From: an uncultured Clostridia bacterium
Lineage (GTDB): Bacteria; Bacillota; Clostridia; TANB77; CAG-508
Direction of reading: 5' to 3'
DNA length: 22,267 nucleotides
Assembly: GCA_944388635.1 (NCBI GenBank)
Contig: CALXJN010000053.1
Location: 1-22,267, forward strand
Of the stretch, positions 1 to 7,751 are shown in pieces. The position numbers and the translations under genes were made by a program. The notes below the pieces were generated by a model, which had not been told where the DNA came from, made no database searches, and saw only the letters and a program-made list of their open reading frames with translations. The first letter of the stretch is position 1; every line of letters starts with the position of its first letter.

Positions 1-550
1 CTAATTTTTCTGCAATATCACTACATAAACTCCTTATATATGTACCTTTTGAAGAGTGAACTGTTATCCCTATTATTTTTTCATTTGTATCTATAAATTC
101 AAGCTTTATATCATAAATCTCTATTTCTCGTTTGGGGATTTCAATATTCTTTCCTTCTCTTGCATATTGATATAGTTTTTTGCCATTTATCTTTATCGCT
201 GAATAAATTGGTGGTGTTTGTGTTTGCTTTCCTTTAAATGAATTTATAACTTCTTCTACCTTTTCCTTTTCTAAATTTTTTACTTGCTTTTCTTCTATTA
301 TTTTGCCTTCTCTATCTAGTGTGTCTGTTTTGATACCAAGTTTTATTTTTGCTTCGTAAATTTTGTCATGTTCTATTAAATATTTAGATATCTTTGTTCC
401 TTTTCCGACAAGTAAAGGAAGAACCCCTGTTGCCAAGGGATCTAAAGTTCCTGTATGTCCTACTTTTTCATTTAATATCTTTTTTACCTTATAAACTATA
501 TCATGTGATGTATAGTTTTCTGGTTTATTTATAATTAAAATTCCGTCCAT
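1..550 (-). CDS. truB: tRNA pseudouridine(55) synthase TruB, 3' end cut off by the window edge
   Basis: TruB isomerises U55 in the T-loop of tRNAs. The start at 550 opens with MDGILIINKP, the usual TruB N-terminus, followed by the catalytic block GHTGTLDPLATG with the nucleophilic aspartate at residue 37, then the YSAIKINGKKLY block and the beginning of the SSGTYIRSL-type motif (here SSKGTYIRSLC). About 183 of the usual ~290 residues are present; the rest lies left of position 1. It is the last visible gene of the rimP-nusA-infB operon and starts 7 nt after the nrnA stop. Its CGG strings (for example GTC GGA near 404) are out of frame, so no frameshift is needed. Confidence 0.96.
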   Translation of the reverse strand, partial: MDGILIINKPENYTSHDIVYKVKKILNEKVGHTGTLDPLATGVLPLLVGKGTKISKYLIEHDKIYEAKIKLGIKTDTLDREGKIIEEKQVKNLEKEKVEEVINSFKGKQTQTPPIYSAIKINGKKLYQYAREGKNIEIPKREIEIYDIKLEFIDTNEKIIGITVHSSKGTYIRSLCSDIAEKL

Positions 551-557
551 AAATTAC

Positions 558-1512
558 CTATTTTAAAAATAATTTTACTCTATCAACTATTTTTTCTTTT
601 GCGAGATTTAAAGTATATGGAAGTGTACAACCAGCTGCTCTAATATGACCTCCGCCGCTAAATATTGAGGCAACTTCTGCAACATTTACATAATTGTTTG
701 AGCGAAGTGATGCTTTATATCCTTTATCTGTTTCTCTTAAAAATACAGATACTTCAACTCCTTCTAGGTCTCTTCCCATTTCAACTAATCCTTCATGGTC
801 TCCGTGTTTGTGCATTTGCATTTTCTTCGTCTTTTTTTGTTATATATGTAAATGCAATTTTGCCGTCTTCAAAAAATTCCATTCTATTTACTGCAAGTTT
901 TGTAAGTTCAAAATTTGCTCTTGTTTTTACTTGCAATACTTTTTTATATACTTCTGAAACATTTACGCCTATTCTCATTAAGCTTGCTGTAAATTCAAAA
1001 GTTTCTGTTGTTATTCCGTCATATTTAAACCCACCAGTGTCTGTAATTATTCCTGTTAATATGCATGTTCCAATATCTTTGTCAATTTTTATTCCCATAC
1101 TTGTAAGTACTACAATTAATATTTGAGCACATGCTGGCGCTACAGGATCTACATAATTGTAATCTGCAAACATTGCATTTGTACCATGGTGGTCTATTGA
1201 TATTTTTACTTTTGCTGTATCATACCAAGGATTAAATCCTTCTAGCCTTGTTGTATCTGTACAGTCTAGTGCGATTCCTAAATCATATTCTATATCGTCT
1301 CTTCCTGCTTTTTTTATCTCATTTGCACATGGTAAAAAATCAAATGTTTTTGGATGTTCTGGTATAACTATGTCTACTTCTTTGCCCATTTGCTTTAATG
1401 CTTGATACATAGCAAGTGAGCTTCCTATTGCATCTCCGTCTGGTGATTCGTGAGTAAGTATTATAACTGTCTTTGCTTTTTCTATCTCTTCTTTAATGTT
1501 ATCTAATGTCAT
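558..1512 (-). CDS. nrnA: Bifunctional oligoribonuclease/PAP phosphatase NrnA (DHH family), read through one CGGA +1 site
   Basis: NrnA degrades nano-RNAs and dephosphorylates pAp with two metal ions. The first segment has HESPDGDAIGSS (residues 21-32) and the DHH signature at 107-109. The second segment, in the +1 frame, carries the DHHA1 domain with SGGGH near 285-289. In the zero frame the protein stops three codons after a CGG at 804-802. Reading CGGA as Gly237 restores ...AQTGDHEGLVE..., joining both domains into a 317-residue protein of normal family size. The span is 955 nt, i.e. 1 modulo 3, matching one site. It lies 17 nt downstream of rbfA and 7 nt upstream of truB, the common Firmicutes order. 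A two-gene split is unlikely because the second part has no Shine-Dalgarno start. Confidence 0.93.
801..804 (-). other. +1 decoding site CGGA, nrnA Gly237
   Basis: Coding strand ACA CGG AGA; read as ACA-CGGA-GAC it joins the DHH and DHHA1 domains. Confidence 0.92.
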
Positions 1513-1529
1513 AAGTTAACTCCTTTTAT

Positions 1530-1892
1530 TTAATCTTCTTTCTTAGGTAATATTTCCTTTAATATCTGGTCTATTTTTGCGCCATATTCTATAGAGTCAT
1601 CAAGTACAAATATAAGCTCTGGTGTAATTCTTAAATTGATTCTTTTGGCAATTTCACTTCTTATAAATCCTGATGACTTTTTTAAATTGGCAAGTGTATC
1701 TTTTACATTTTTTGCATTTAAGATGCTTACATATATTTTGGCATATTTTAAGTCTGGTGTAATTTTCGCTCTTGTTACACTTATCATTCCAGTAATTTTA
1801 GGATTATTGAGTTCATAATTAATTATATTACTTATCTCTTTTTTTAATTCCTCATCTATTCGCCCTAAACGATTACTATTTTTGCTCGTCAT
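1530..1892 (-). CDS. rbfA: 30S ribosome-binding factor RbfA
   Basis: RbfA helps late 16S/30S maturation. The 120-residue product starts MTSKNSNRLGRIDEELKKEIS and contains the KH-like core with ISVTRAKITPDLKYAKIYVS and the family's C-terminal DDSIEYGAKIDQIL. I chose ATG 1892 because a GGGAGG Shine-Dalgarno sits about 6 nt upstream; an upstream in-frame start at 1931 would add a non-conserved tail. It overlaps the end of a 51-aa ORF by 17 nt, so the two may be translationally coupled. No CGG codon is present. Confidence 0.95.
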   Translation of the reverse strand: MTSKNSNRLGRIDEELKKEISNIINYELNNPKITGMISVTRAKITPDLKYAKIYVSILNAKNVKDTLANLKKSSGFIRSEIAKRINLRITPELIFVLDDSIEYGAKIDQILKEILPKKED

Positions 1893-2031
1893 CTCTCTCC
1901 TCCCTTTTTCTATTTTGTGACGCTTTTGCAAATTTAGATTTTAAAATATTTTGTCTTACTATTCTAGAATATTTTGCTTTGTCTATAGATACTCTGTCTT
2001 GGAATTCTTTTTTTGCTTTGTTTGTTAACAT
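1876..2031 (-). CDS. Small basic hypothetical protein (51 aa) between infB and rbfA
   Basis: An ATG at 2031 follows an AAGGAGAAG Shine-Dalgarno at about 8 nt and opens a 51-residue frame (MLTNKAKKEFQDRVSIDKAK...) ending at TAG 1876-1878, inside the first codons of rbfA. The peptide is rich in Lys/Arg with an acidic tail and has no membrane segment. The good ribosome site, the overlap with rbfA and the 61-nt gap after infB support a real coupled gene. I do not recognise the family; it is much shorter than YlxP, which often occupies this slot. It could also be a leader peptide that tunes rbfA translation. Confidence 0.55.
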   Translation of the reverse strand: MLTNKAKKEFQDRVSIDKAKYSRIVRQNILKSKFAKASQNRKREERDDEQK

Positions 2032-2092
2032 GTTTTACTTCTCCTTTCATTTATATATTTTATTTCTAAAACTAACATTGCCAAAACTTAAA

Positions 2093-5005
2093 CTATTTTT
2101 TTACTTCTTCCATGACAAATATTTCTAGCATATCTCCTTCTTTAATATCATTAAAGTTTTCGATTTGTAAACCGCATTCATAACCTGCTGCAACTTCTTT
2201 TGCATCGTCTTTAAATCTCTTAAGTGAAGCTAACTTTCCTTCATGTATTACGACATTGTCTCTAATTACTCTTACTCCTGCATGTCTTGTAACTTTTCCG
2301 TCTAATACGTAGCATCCTGCAATTGTTCCAACATTGCTTACTTTAAATGTTTGTCTTATTTCTGCATTTCCTATAACTTTTTCTTCAAATGTTGGATCTA
2401 GCATTCCTTTCATTGCAGCTTCTACGTCTTCTATTGCCTTATATATTACTGAATATTGTTTAATTTCTATTCCTTCTTTTTGTGCCATTTCTTTTGCAAT
2501 TGGCTCTGGTCTTACGTTAAAAGCTATAATTATTGCATTTGCAACTTTAGCAAGTGTAACATCTGATTCTGTAACTCCTCCCACATTTGCATGTATGACT
2601 TTTACTTTAACTTCGTCATTTGAAATTTTTTCTAAGCTACTTGTTACAGCTTCTACTGTTCCTTGAACATCTGCTTTAACAATTAAGTTTAATTGTTTTA
2701 ATTTATTCTTTTCTATTTGTGAAAATAAATCATTTAAGCTTACTGTTGACATTGCATTTATAGATTTTTCTCTTGCTTGACGTTTTCTCTTTTCTATTAG
2801 GTGTTTAGCTGTTTTTTCATCTTTTACTTCGTAGAAAGTTTCTCCGGCTTCTGGTACTTCTGTTAATCCAATTATTTCAACTGGTGTAGAAGGTCCAGCT
2901 TTTTTGACTTTCTTTCCTTTGTCATTTGCCATTGCTCTTATTCTTCCTATAACTGAGCCAACAACTATTGTATCTCCTACATCAAGTGTTCCTCTTTGTA
3001 CAAGCATTGTTGCGATTGGTCCTCTTGTTTTATCAAGTCTTGCTTCAATTACGACACCCTTTGCTTGTTTCTTCGGGTTTGCTTTTAATTCTTGCATATC
3101 TGCAACTAATAGTACCATTTCGAGTAATCCGTCGATATTTATTCTTTTCTTTGCTGAAATTTCAACAAAAACAGTATTTCCTCCCCATTCTTCTGGTACT
3201 AAGTCATATTTCATTAATTCTTGTTTTACTTTTTCTGGGTTTGCACCTTCTACATCTATTTTATTTATTGCAACTATTATTGGAATGTTTGCGTTTTTTG
3301 CATGGTTTATTGCTTCTACTGTTTGAGGCATTACTCCATCATTTGCAGCAACTACTAATATTGCAATATCTGTAACTTGTGCACCTCTTGCACGCATACT
3401 TGTAAATGCCTCGTGTCCTGGTGTATCTAGGAAAGTTATTGTTCTTCCGTTTATTTCAACCTGGTATGCACCTATATGTTGTGTAATTCCTCCTGCTTCT
3501 CCTTCTATTACATTAGTTGACCTAACTGCATCAAGAAGCGATGTTTTTCCATGGTCAACATGCCCCATAACTACTATTACTGGTGGTCTTGATACTAAGT
3601 CTTCTGCTTTGTCTTCTGAATCATCAAATAGTATGTCTTCTTCTGTTACAACTTCTTTCTTAGTTGCTGTAATTCCAAAATCTTGAGCTATTAAATATGC
3701 TGTGTCAAAGTCTATTTCGTTATTTACTGTTGCCATTATTCCATAATCTAATAATTTTTTGATTATTTCACCTGTTGTTTTCTTCATTTCTTGTGCTAAA
3801 TCTTTTACTGTTATTGATTCTGGTATTGTTATTTCTGTCAACTTAAATATTTTTTGTTTGTTTCTTTCTTCATTTGGATTGTTTTTCTTTTTGCCTCTTT
3901 TTCCTCTTACTGTTGTTAAATCATAGTAATCTAGCATTCCTCCTTCTATGTCTCCAAACATATTTGAAAGTTTGCTTTCTTGTTTTAAATTTTTTAGTTT
4001 TCCTGTATCAAAGCTTTCATCTTTTCTTGATTTAGCATTTTTTCTTTGTCTATTTTCGTCTAAATTATTTTTATTATTTTTTTGTTTAGTCATACTTCTA
4101 TTGTATTCGCGTGTTGTTTCTTTTTCGCCTAAGTCTTGAGCCATAATGTTTTTTATATTTTTTTCTATTCCTTTTTCATCTAAAGACTTTCTTTGATTAT
4201 TTTTGAAGTTTCCATTATTTCTATTTTGAAATTTATTACCTTTTTCAAAATTGCGTCTATTATCTCTGTTTTCGCTATTATTCCTGTTAAAGTTATTTTG
4301 TCTACGATTATTGTTTTCAAAATTTCTTTGACGGTTATTTTCAAATTTTGGTTTATTATTTTGGAATTTATTTTTTTCATTATGCTCATTGTTTTGTTTA
4401 AAATTATTATTTCTATTTTCTGTATCATTTATACTTTCTTTTATTTTTTGAGGTTCTTCTACTTTTTTTGTTTCTTCTTTTTGCATATCTTCTTTTTTTA
4501 CTTCAACATCCTTTTTTTCTTCTTTTATTTCTTTTACTTCTTCTTTTTCCTCTTTTTTAGGTTCTTCTTTTTTTGGCTTTGCTGGTATTCCAAATAGTTC
4601 GCTTGCTGTCATAGGTTTTGAAGGTTTATTTCTATAAACAATATTGTATTCTTTATTTCTATTTCTTTCTACAAATCCAACATCTTTTCTTGTTTTGTTT
4701 TCTTTTTCTTCTTTTTGCTTTTCTTGTTTTGCAAGCTCCTCATCAGAAATTATAACTTCTCTCCTAATTATTACAGGTGTAGTATTTGCTTTTTCCTTTT
4801 TATTTTCTTCATGCTTTGAGGTAGCATTATTCTTTTTTTCCATTTTTGTTTTTTCCATTTCCTTTTCTATTTTTTTTGCTGTTTCTTCATCTACTGTATT
4901 TAAATGGCTTTTTATATCTAGCCCTAATCTGTTTGCCGCTTCCATAACTTCTTTACTTTGTTTATTTAATTTTTTTGCTAACTCGTGTATTTTTATTTTA
5001 CTCAT
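2093..5005 (-). CDS. infB: Translation initiation factor IF-2
   Basis: IF-2 is the GTPase that places fMet-tRNA on the 30S subunit and promotes 50S joining. The N-terminus has an IF2-N helix domain (KIHELAKKLNKQSKEVMEAANRLG), then a long Lys/Glu- and Asn-rich linker to about residue 330, a second IF2-N domain, the G domain with GHVDHGKT near residue 481, DTPGHEAF and NKID, and the C-terminal fMet-binding domains. At 970 aa it is on the long side because of the linker. The ATG at 5005 overlaps the reframed end of ylxQ as ATGA. No in-frame CGG occurs in 970 codons, although out-of-frame CGG strings (GAC GGA, AAC GGA, TGC GGT) are present. Confidence 0.98.
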   Translation of the reverse strand: MSKIKIHELAKKLNKQSKEVMEAANRLGLDIKSHLNTVDEETAKKIEKEMEKTKMEKKNNATSKHEENKKEKANTTPVIIRREVIISDEELAKQEKQKEEKENKTRKDVGFVERNRNKEYNIVYRNKPSKPMTASELFGIPAKPKKEEPKKEEKEEVKEIKEEKKDVEVKKEDMQKEETKKVEEPQKIKESINDTENRNNNFKQNNEHNEKNKFQNNKPKFENNRQRNFENNNRRQNNFNRNNSENRDNRRNFEKGNKFQNRNNGNFKNNQRKSLDEKGIEKNIKNIMAQDLGEKETTREYNRSMTKQKNNKNNLDENRQRKNAKSRKDESFDTGKLKNLKQESKLSNMFGDIEGGMLDYYDLTTVRGKRGKKKNNPNEERNKQKIFKLTEITIPESITVKDLAQEMKKTTGEIIKKLLDYGIMATVNNEIDFDTAYLIAQDFGITATKKEVVTEEDILFDDSEDKAEDLVSRPPVIVVMGHVDHGKTSLLDAVRSTNVIEGEAGGITQHIGAYQVEINGRTITFLDTPGHEAFTSMRARGAQVTDIAILVVAANDGVMPQTVEAINHAKNANIPIIVAINKIDVEGANPEKVKQELMKYDLVPEEWGGNTVFVEISAKKRINIDGLLEMVLLVADMQELKANPKKQAKGVVIEARLDKTRGPIATMLVQRGTLDVGDTIVVGSVIGRIRAMANDKGKKVKKAGPSTPVEIIGLTEVPEAGETFYEVKDEKTAKHLIEKRKRQAREKSINAMSTVSLNDLFSQIEKNKLKQLNLIVKADVQGTVEAVTSSLEKISNDEVKVKVIHANVGGVTESDVTLAKVANAIIIAFNVRPEPIAKEMAQKEGIEIKQYSVIYKAIEDVEAAMKGMLDPTFEEKVIGNAEIRQTFKVSNVGTIAGCYVLDGKVTRHAGVRVIRDNVVIHEGKLASLKRFKDDAKEVAAGYECGLQIENFNDIKEGDMLEIFVMEEVKK

Positions 5006-5324
5006 AGCAAATCACCCCCGTTATATTTTTCTAATATTCCGCTTCGAAAAGCTTTCATCTTTTATGCCTAAAATTGCTCTATTTCTTTTTCCTATTGTTT
5101 TACCGAGTTCTTCCATTGTACTTAATTCTATTACTTGAATTTTATTATTAGTACAAACAAATTCTATATTTTCTCTAGATTTTTCTGATATATCTTTTGA
5201 TATTATTACTAATTTGACTTTATTGTTTTTTATACTTTCTAATACAGCATCTGTTCCTGAGACTAATTTTCCGTGCTCTTGCAGCAAGTCCAATTGTTCC
5301 CAAAATTTTTTCTTTATTTGTCAA
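5002..5324 (-). CDS. ylxQ: L7Ae-family ribosomal/RNA-binding protein YlxQ, read through two CGGA +1 sites
   Basis: YlxQ belongs to the L7Ae/L30e kink-turn RNA-binding family and is usually encoded between ylxR and infB. A TTG start at 5324, inside the last codons of ylxR and preceded by AGAGGTG, gives TNKEKILGTIGLAARA. A CGGA at 5273-5270 read as Gly18 continues into GKLVSGTDAVLESIK, the conserved motif of the family. A second CGGA at 5041-5038 read as Gly95 replaces a short zero-frame tail and ends in ...EKYNGGDLL with a TGA that overlaps the infB ATG (ATGA). The span is 323 nt, 2 modulo 3, matching two sites; the product is 106 aa, normal for the family. Without the shifts the N-terminus would be lost. 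Confidence 0.92.
5038..5041 (-). other. +1 decoding site CGGA, ylxQ Gly95
   Basis: AAG CGG AAT; read as AAG-CGGA-ATA it leads to a TGA that overlaps the infB ATG. Confidence 0.85.
5270..5273 (-). other. +1 decoding site CGGA, ylxQ Gly18
   Basis: GCA CGG AAA; read as GCA-CGGA-AAA it restores the AARAGKLVSG motif. Confidence 0.95.
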
Positions 5325-5577
5325 GTAGTACACCTCTCAATTCGTTATATTTATCATTATCAATATTTGTTTTCAAAGCTCTTGATAGTGCTTTGTTTTT
5401 AATAGCTTTATTAAGACATTCTTCTGATTTACATATATAGGCTCCTCTTCCTTCTAATTTTTGCATTTTGTCTATCATTACTCCGTCTGTTTTATTGTTT
5501 ACTATGCGTATTAAGTTATGTTTGTTTTCTTTTTTTCTGCAACCCATACATGTTCTTATCTCTTTACTATTCTTCAT
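5314..5577 (-). CDS. ylxR: YlxR family RNA-binding protein (DUF448)
   Basis: This 87-residue protein begins MKNSKEIRTCMGCRKKENK, with the family's R-x-C-x-x-C element, and contains the GRGAYICKSEECLNKA block typical of DUF448/YlxR. The family is linked to RNA binding and RNase P or transcription effects in Bacillus, but the role here is inferred from family only. It overlaps the nusA end by 11 nt and the ylxQ TTG start lies inside its final codons, so the three are tightly coupled. Its only CGG string is out of frame (GAC GGA). Confidence 0.95.
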   Translation of the reverse strand: MKNSKEIRTCMGCRKKENKHNLIRIVNNKTDGVMIDKMQKLEGRGAYICKSEECLNKAIKNKALSRALKTNIDNDKYNELRGVLLDK

Positions 5578-6676
5578 TATTTTCCTCTGTTACTTCTTCA
5601 TTTTCTTTTTGCATTTTTTCAAGCATTTCTCTAAATTGAGTTTCTGATTTTATATCTATTTTCCAATTTGTAAGTTTTGCTGCAAGTCTTGCATTTTGTC
5701 CTGCTTTACCAATTGCAAGTGATAATTGGTCGTCTGGAACTATTACTCTTGCTGACTTTTCTTCTTCGTTTATATCTACTGCCATTACTTTTGCTGGGAG
5801 TAGTGCTGATGAAATAAATATTGCTGGATCTTCATTCCATTCTATAACATCTATTTTTTCGCCGTTTAATTCATTTATTATATTTTGAATTCTAACACCT
5901 TTTTGTCCTACACAAGAACCTACTGGATCTATATTTTCGTTTTGTGCATGAACTGCAACTTTGCATCTGTTTCCTGGATCTCTTGATACACTTTTTACTT
6001 CAATTAATCCTTCATATATTTCAGGTATTTCAAATTCAAATAATTTCTTTACAAATTCTCCTGCTGCTCTTGAAACTATAACTTGAGGTGCACCTTTTGT
6101 TCCTTTTACAACGTCTAGAACATATCCTTTTACTTTATCATTTACTTTATATTTTTCTGTTGGTATTTGTTCTTTTGTTGGCATTATTCCTTCTAGTTTA
6201 CCAAGGTCTAATACTACTGCTCCTGCATCTGCTTTTTGAACTAAGCCTGAAACTATTTCTCCTTTTCTGTCATTGAATTCTCCAAATACTATTTCTCTTT
6301 CTGCTTCTCTTAATTTTTGTATTATTACTTGTTTTGCTGTTTGTGCTGCAATTCTTCCAAAATTTCTAGGGTTTATTTCTACATCAACTGTATCTCCTAT
6401 TTCTAATTGTTTATTTATATTTGCAGCTTCAGCTTTTGTTATTTGAGTAACTGGATTTTCTACTTTTTCTACTATTTCTTTTACTGAATATATATGTGTT
6501 TCTCCTGTTACTCTATCTACTACTACTTTAACATTTTCACTATCTTTATAATTATTTTTATATGCTGTGATTAATGCTGCTTCTATTTGTTCTATTAAAT
6601 ATTCTTTTTTTATTCCTTTCTCCTTTTCTAATGTTTCTAATGCACTTTCTAACTCTTTATTATCAATTGCTTTCAT
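5567..6676 (-). CDS. nusA: Transcription termination/antitermination factor NusA
   Basis: NusA binds RNA polymerase and nascent RNA to modulate pausing, termination and antitermination. The 369-residue protein shows the N-terminal RNAP-binding domain (about 1-125), an S1 domain (about 135-200) and tandem KH domains with DPVGSCVGQKGVRIQNI and LAIGKAGQNARLAAKLT. It lacks the C-terminal acidic repeats of Proteobacteria, as usual in Firmicutes, and ends in a short Glu-rich tail. It starts 19 nt after the rimP stop and overlaps ylxR by 11 nt. Confidence 0.98.
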   Translation of the reverse strand: MKAIDNKELESALETLEKEKGIKKEYLIEQIEAALITAYKNNYKDSENVKVVVDRVTGETHIYSVKEIVEKVENPVTQITKAEAANINKQLEIGDTVDVEINPRNFGRIAAQTAKQVIIQKLREAEREIVFGEFNDRKGEIVSGLVQKADAGAVVLDLGKLEGIMPTKEQIPTEKYKVNDKVKGYVLDVVKGTKGAPQVIVSRAAGEFVKKLFEFEIPEIYEGLIEVKSVSRDPGNRCKVAVHAQNENIDPVGSCVGQKGVRIQNIINELNGEKIDVIEWNEDPAIFISSALLPAKVMAVDINEEEKSARVIVPDDQLSLAIGKAGQNARLAAKLTNWKIDIKSETQFREMLEKMQKENEEVTEENNEE

Positions 6677-6695
6677 TTTTTATCTTCCTTTCTAT

Positions 6696-7162
6696 TTACC
6701 AATTATATTTTGTTTTTATTTGTGCTATATCTTTTCTATTTATTTCTTTTTCGTCTTCATCTATTTTTATATATATTTTTTCTTCATCAAATTTTTCTAA
6801 AGTACCTTCTAAGCTTTTCTTTTTATCTATTGGTCTAAATAGTTTTATTTCAATTTCACTTCCTAAGTTTTGCTTTAAATGTTTATCTTTTTTTAGAATT
6901 CTTTCTATTCCTGGTGAAGATACTTCTAGGAAATATTGTTTATCTATATAATCTGCTTCGTCCAAAATATCATTTATTTCATTTGAAACTTTTTCACAGT
7001 CTTTTAGTCCTATTCCTTCTTTTTTATCAATATATATTCGTAGAAAATAGTCTTTTCCGTTCTTTTACATATTCTACATCATATAAATCATATCCAAGAC
7101 TATTTATTTTACCGTTCTATTAAGTTTTGCACTTTGTCTTCTATGTTTGCCAAATACATCAT
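6696..7162 (-). CDS. rimP: Ribosome maturation factor RimP, read through a CGGT and a CGGA +1 site
   Basis: RimP assists 30S assembly and heads the nusA-infB operon. The ORF from ATG 7162 (or the adjacent ATG 7159, or TTG 7153 giving LANIEDKVQ) reaches CGG TAA at 7114, an immediate zero-frame stop. Reading CGGT as one codon continues into KINSLGYDLYDVEYVKE, and a second CGGA at 7059-7056 (residue 35) continues into KDYFLRIYIDKKEGIGL and the conserved LEVSSPGIERIL block. The span of 467 nt is 2 modulo 3, matching two sites, and gives about 154 aa, the family size. The exact start is uncertain: the Shine-Dalgarno AAAGGA abuts ATG 7162, so TTG 7153 is attractive. Confidence 0.92.
7056..7059 (-). 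other. +1 decoding site CGGA, rimP residue 35
   Basis: GAA CGG AAA; read as GAA-CGGA-AAA it restores YVKEGKDYFLRIYID. Confidence 0.95.
7111..7114 (-). other. +1 decoding site CGGT, rimP residue 17
   Basis: GAA CGG TAA; the zero frame stops at once. It is the only site with T as fourth base; Gly is inferred from the other sites. Confidence 0.88.
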
Positions 7163-7187
7163 TCCTTTCGCCTTAACACACATAGAG

Positions 7188-7211
7188 AGTGGAATTTGTT
7201 TCCACTCTCCT
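7188..7211 (-). promoter_or_regulatory. Hairpin in the rimP operon leader
   Basis: A GAGAGTGGAA / TTCCACTCTC inverted repeat with a short AT-rich loop lies in the predicted 5' UTR, between the sigma-A promoter and the rimP start. There is no T-run after it on the minus strand, so it does not look like an intrinsic terminator. It may stabilise the leader or act in feedback; function is unproven. Confidence 0.6.
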
Positions 7212-7235
7212 TAAGTCTCATTTTAGTACATAATT

Positions 7236-7264
7236 ATTATACACTCATTTTGCCCAGCTGTCAA
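7236..7264 (-). promoter_or_regulatory. Sigma-A promoter of the rimP-nusA-infB operon
   Basis: On the minus strand TTGACA (7264-7259) and TATAAT (7241-7236) are both perfect and separated by exactly 17 nt. The predicted transcript starts near 7229 and runs into the leader hairpin and rimP. Confidence 0.92.
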
Positions 7265-7501
7265 CGTTTTTATTGATTTTTATCTATATTTTCTTTGGTT
7301 TTACAAATTTATATATATTGCTTCAATATTCATAGTATAATACCATATTTCCCTTTATTTTTTAACTTAAACAATTTTATTTCGCATAAAATATAACTTG
7401 TTTCGTGTTATTTTATGTTACGTTTGTTTAACTTGTTTTAAAATATAAATTAGTAAGGTCAAAAGCCAAAAATATATATTATTTTAAATAGGGGGGCACA
7501 T
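7265..7501. other. Upstream region of the XRE gene (intergenic)
   Basis: AT-rich non-coding sequence between the divergent rimP operon and the XRE regulator. AACTTGTTT occurs twice (near 7395 and 7430), which might be operator half-sites for the neighbouring HTH protein. No convincing -35/-10 pair for the plus strand was found. Confidence 0.4.
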
Positions 7502-7720
7502 ATGTATAATAGGCTAAGAGAACTAAGACAAGACAAAGATTTGACTCAAGTTCAAGTTGCAAATTACCTTGACATGTCTCAAACAGGTTATTCTCAATAT
7601 GAAATAGGTAAAAATGATATTCCGACAAAAATTTTAATAAAATTATCTTTATTTTATGGAGTATCTGTTGATTATTTACTTAATATTACCGATGAAACTA
7701 AACCTTACAAAAGGGCATAA
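7502..7720 (+). CDS. Small XRE-family HTH regulator
   Basis: A 72-residue one-domain Cro/CI-type protein: MYNRLRELRQDKDLTQVQVANYL... with the helix-turn-helix around residues 12-35 (TQVQVANYLDMSQTGYSQYE) and the typical end VSVDYLLNITD. A GGGGGG-rich Shine-Dalgarno (AGGGGGGCAC) precedes the ATG. There is no sensor domain. It stands alone between two minus-strand operons and shares a bidirectional terminator with yunB. Target genes unknown; autoregulation is common in such proteins. Confidence 0.9.
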   Translation: MYNRLRELRQDKDLTQVQVANYLDMSQTGYSQYEIGKNDIPTKILIKLSLFYGVSVDYLLNITDETKPYKRA

Positions 7721-7751
7721 TAGTGTAGCTGGTATTTACCACTACACTATT
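7719..7751. terminator. Bidirectional terminator between the XRE gene and yunB
   Basis: AATAGTGTAG (7719-7728) pairs with CTACACTATT (7742-7751), with a one-base bulge and an inner TGGT/ACCA. T-rich sequence follows on the plus strand. It overlaps both convergent stop codons. Confidence 0.85.

Noticed and set aside
2334..5138. Long open frames on the plus strand opposite infB
   Set aside because: They are hydrophobic shadows of the Lys/Glu-rich minus-strand gene and lack ribosome sites.
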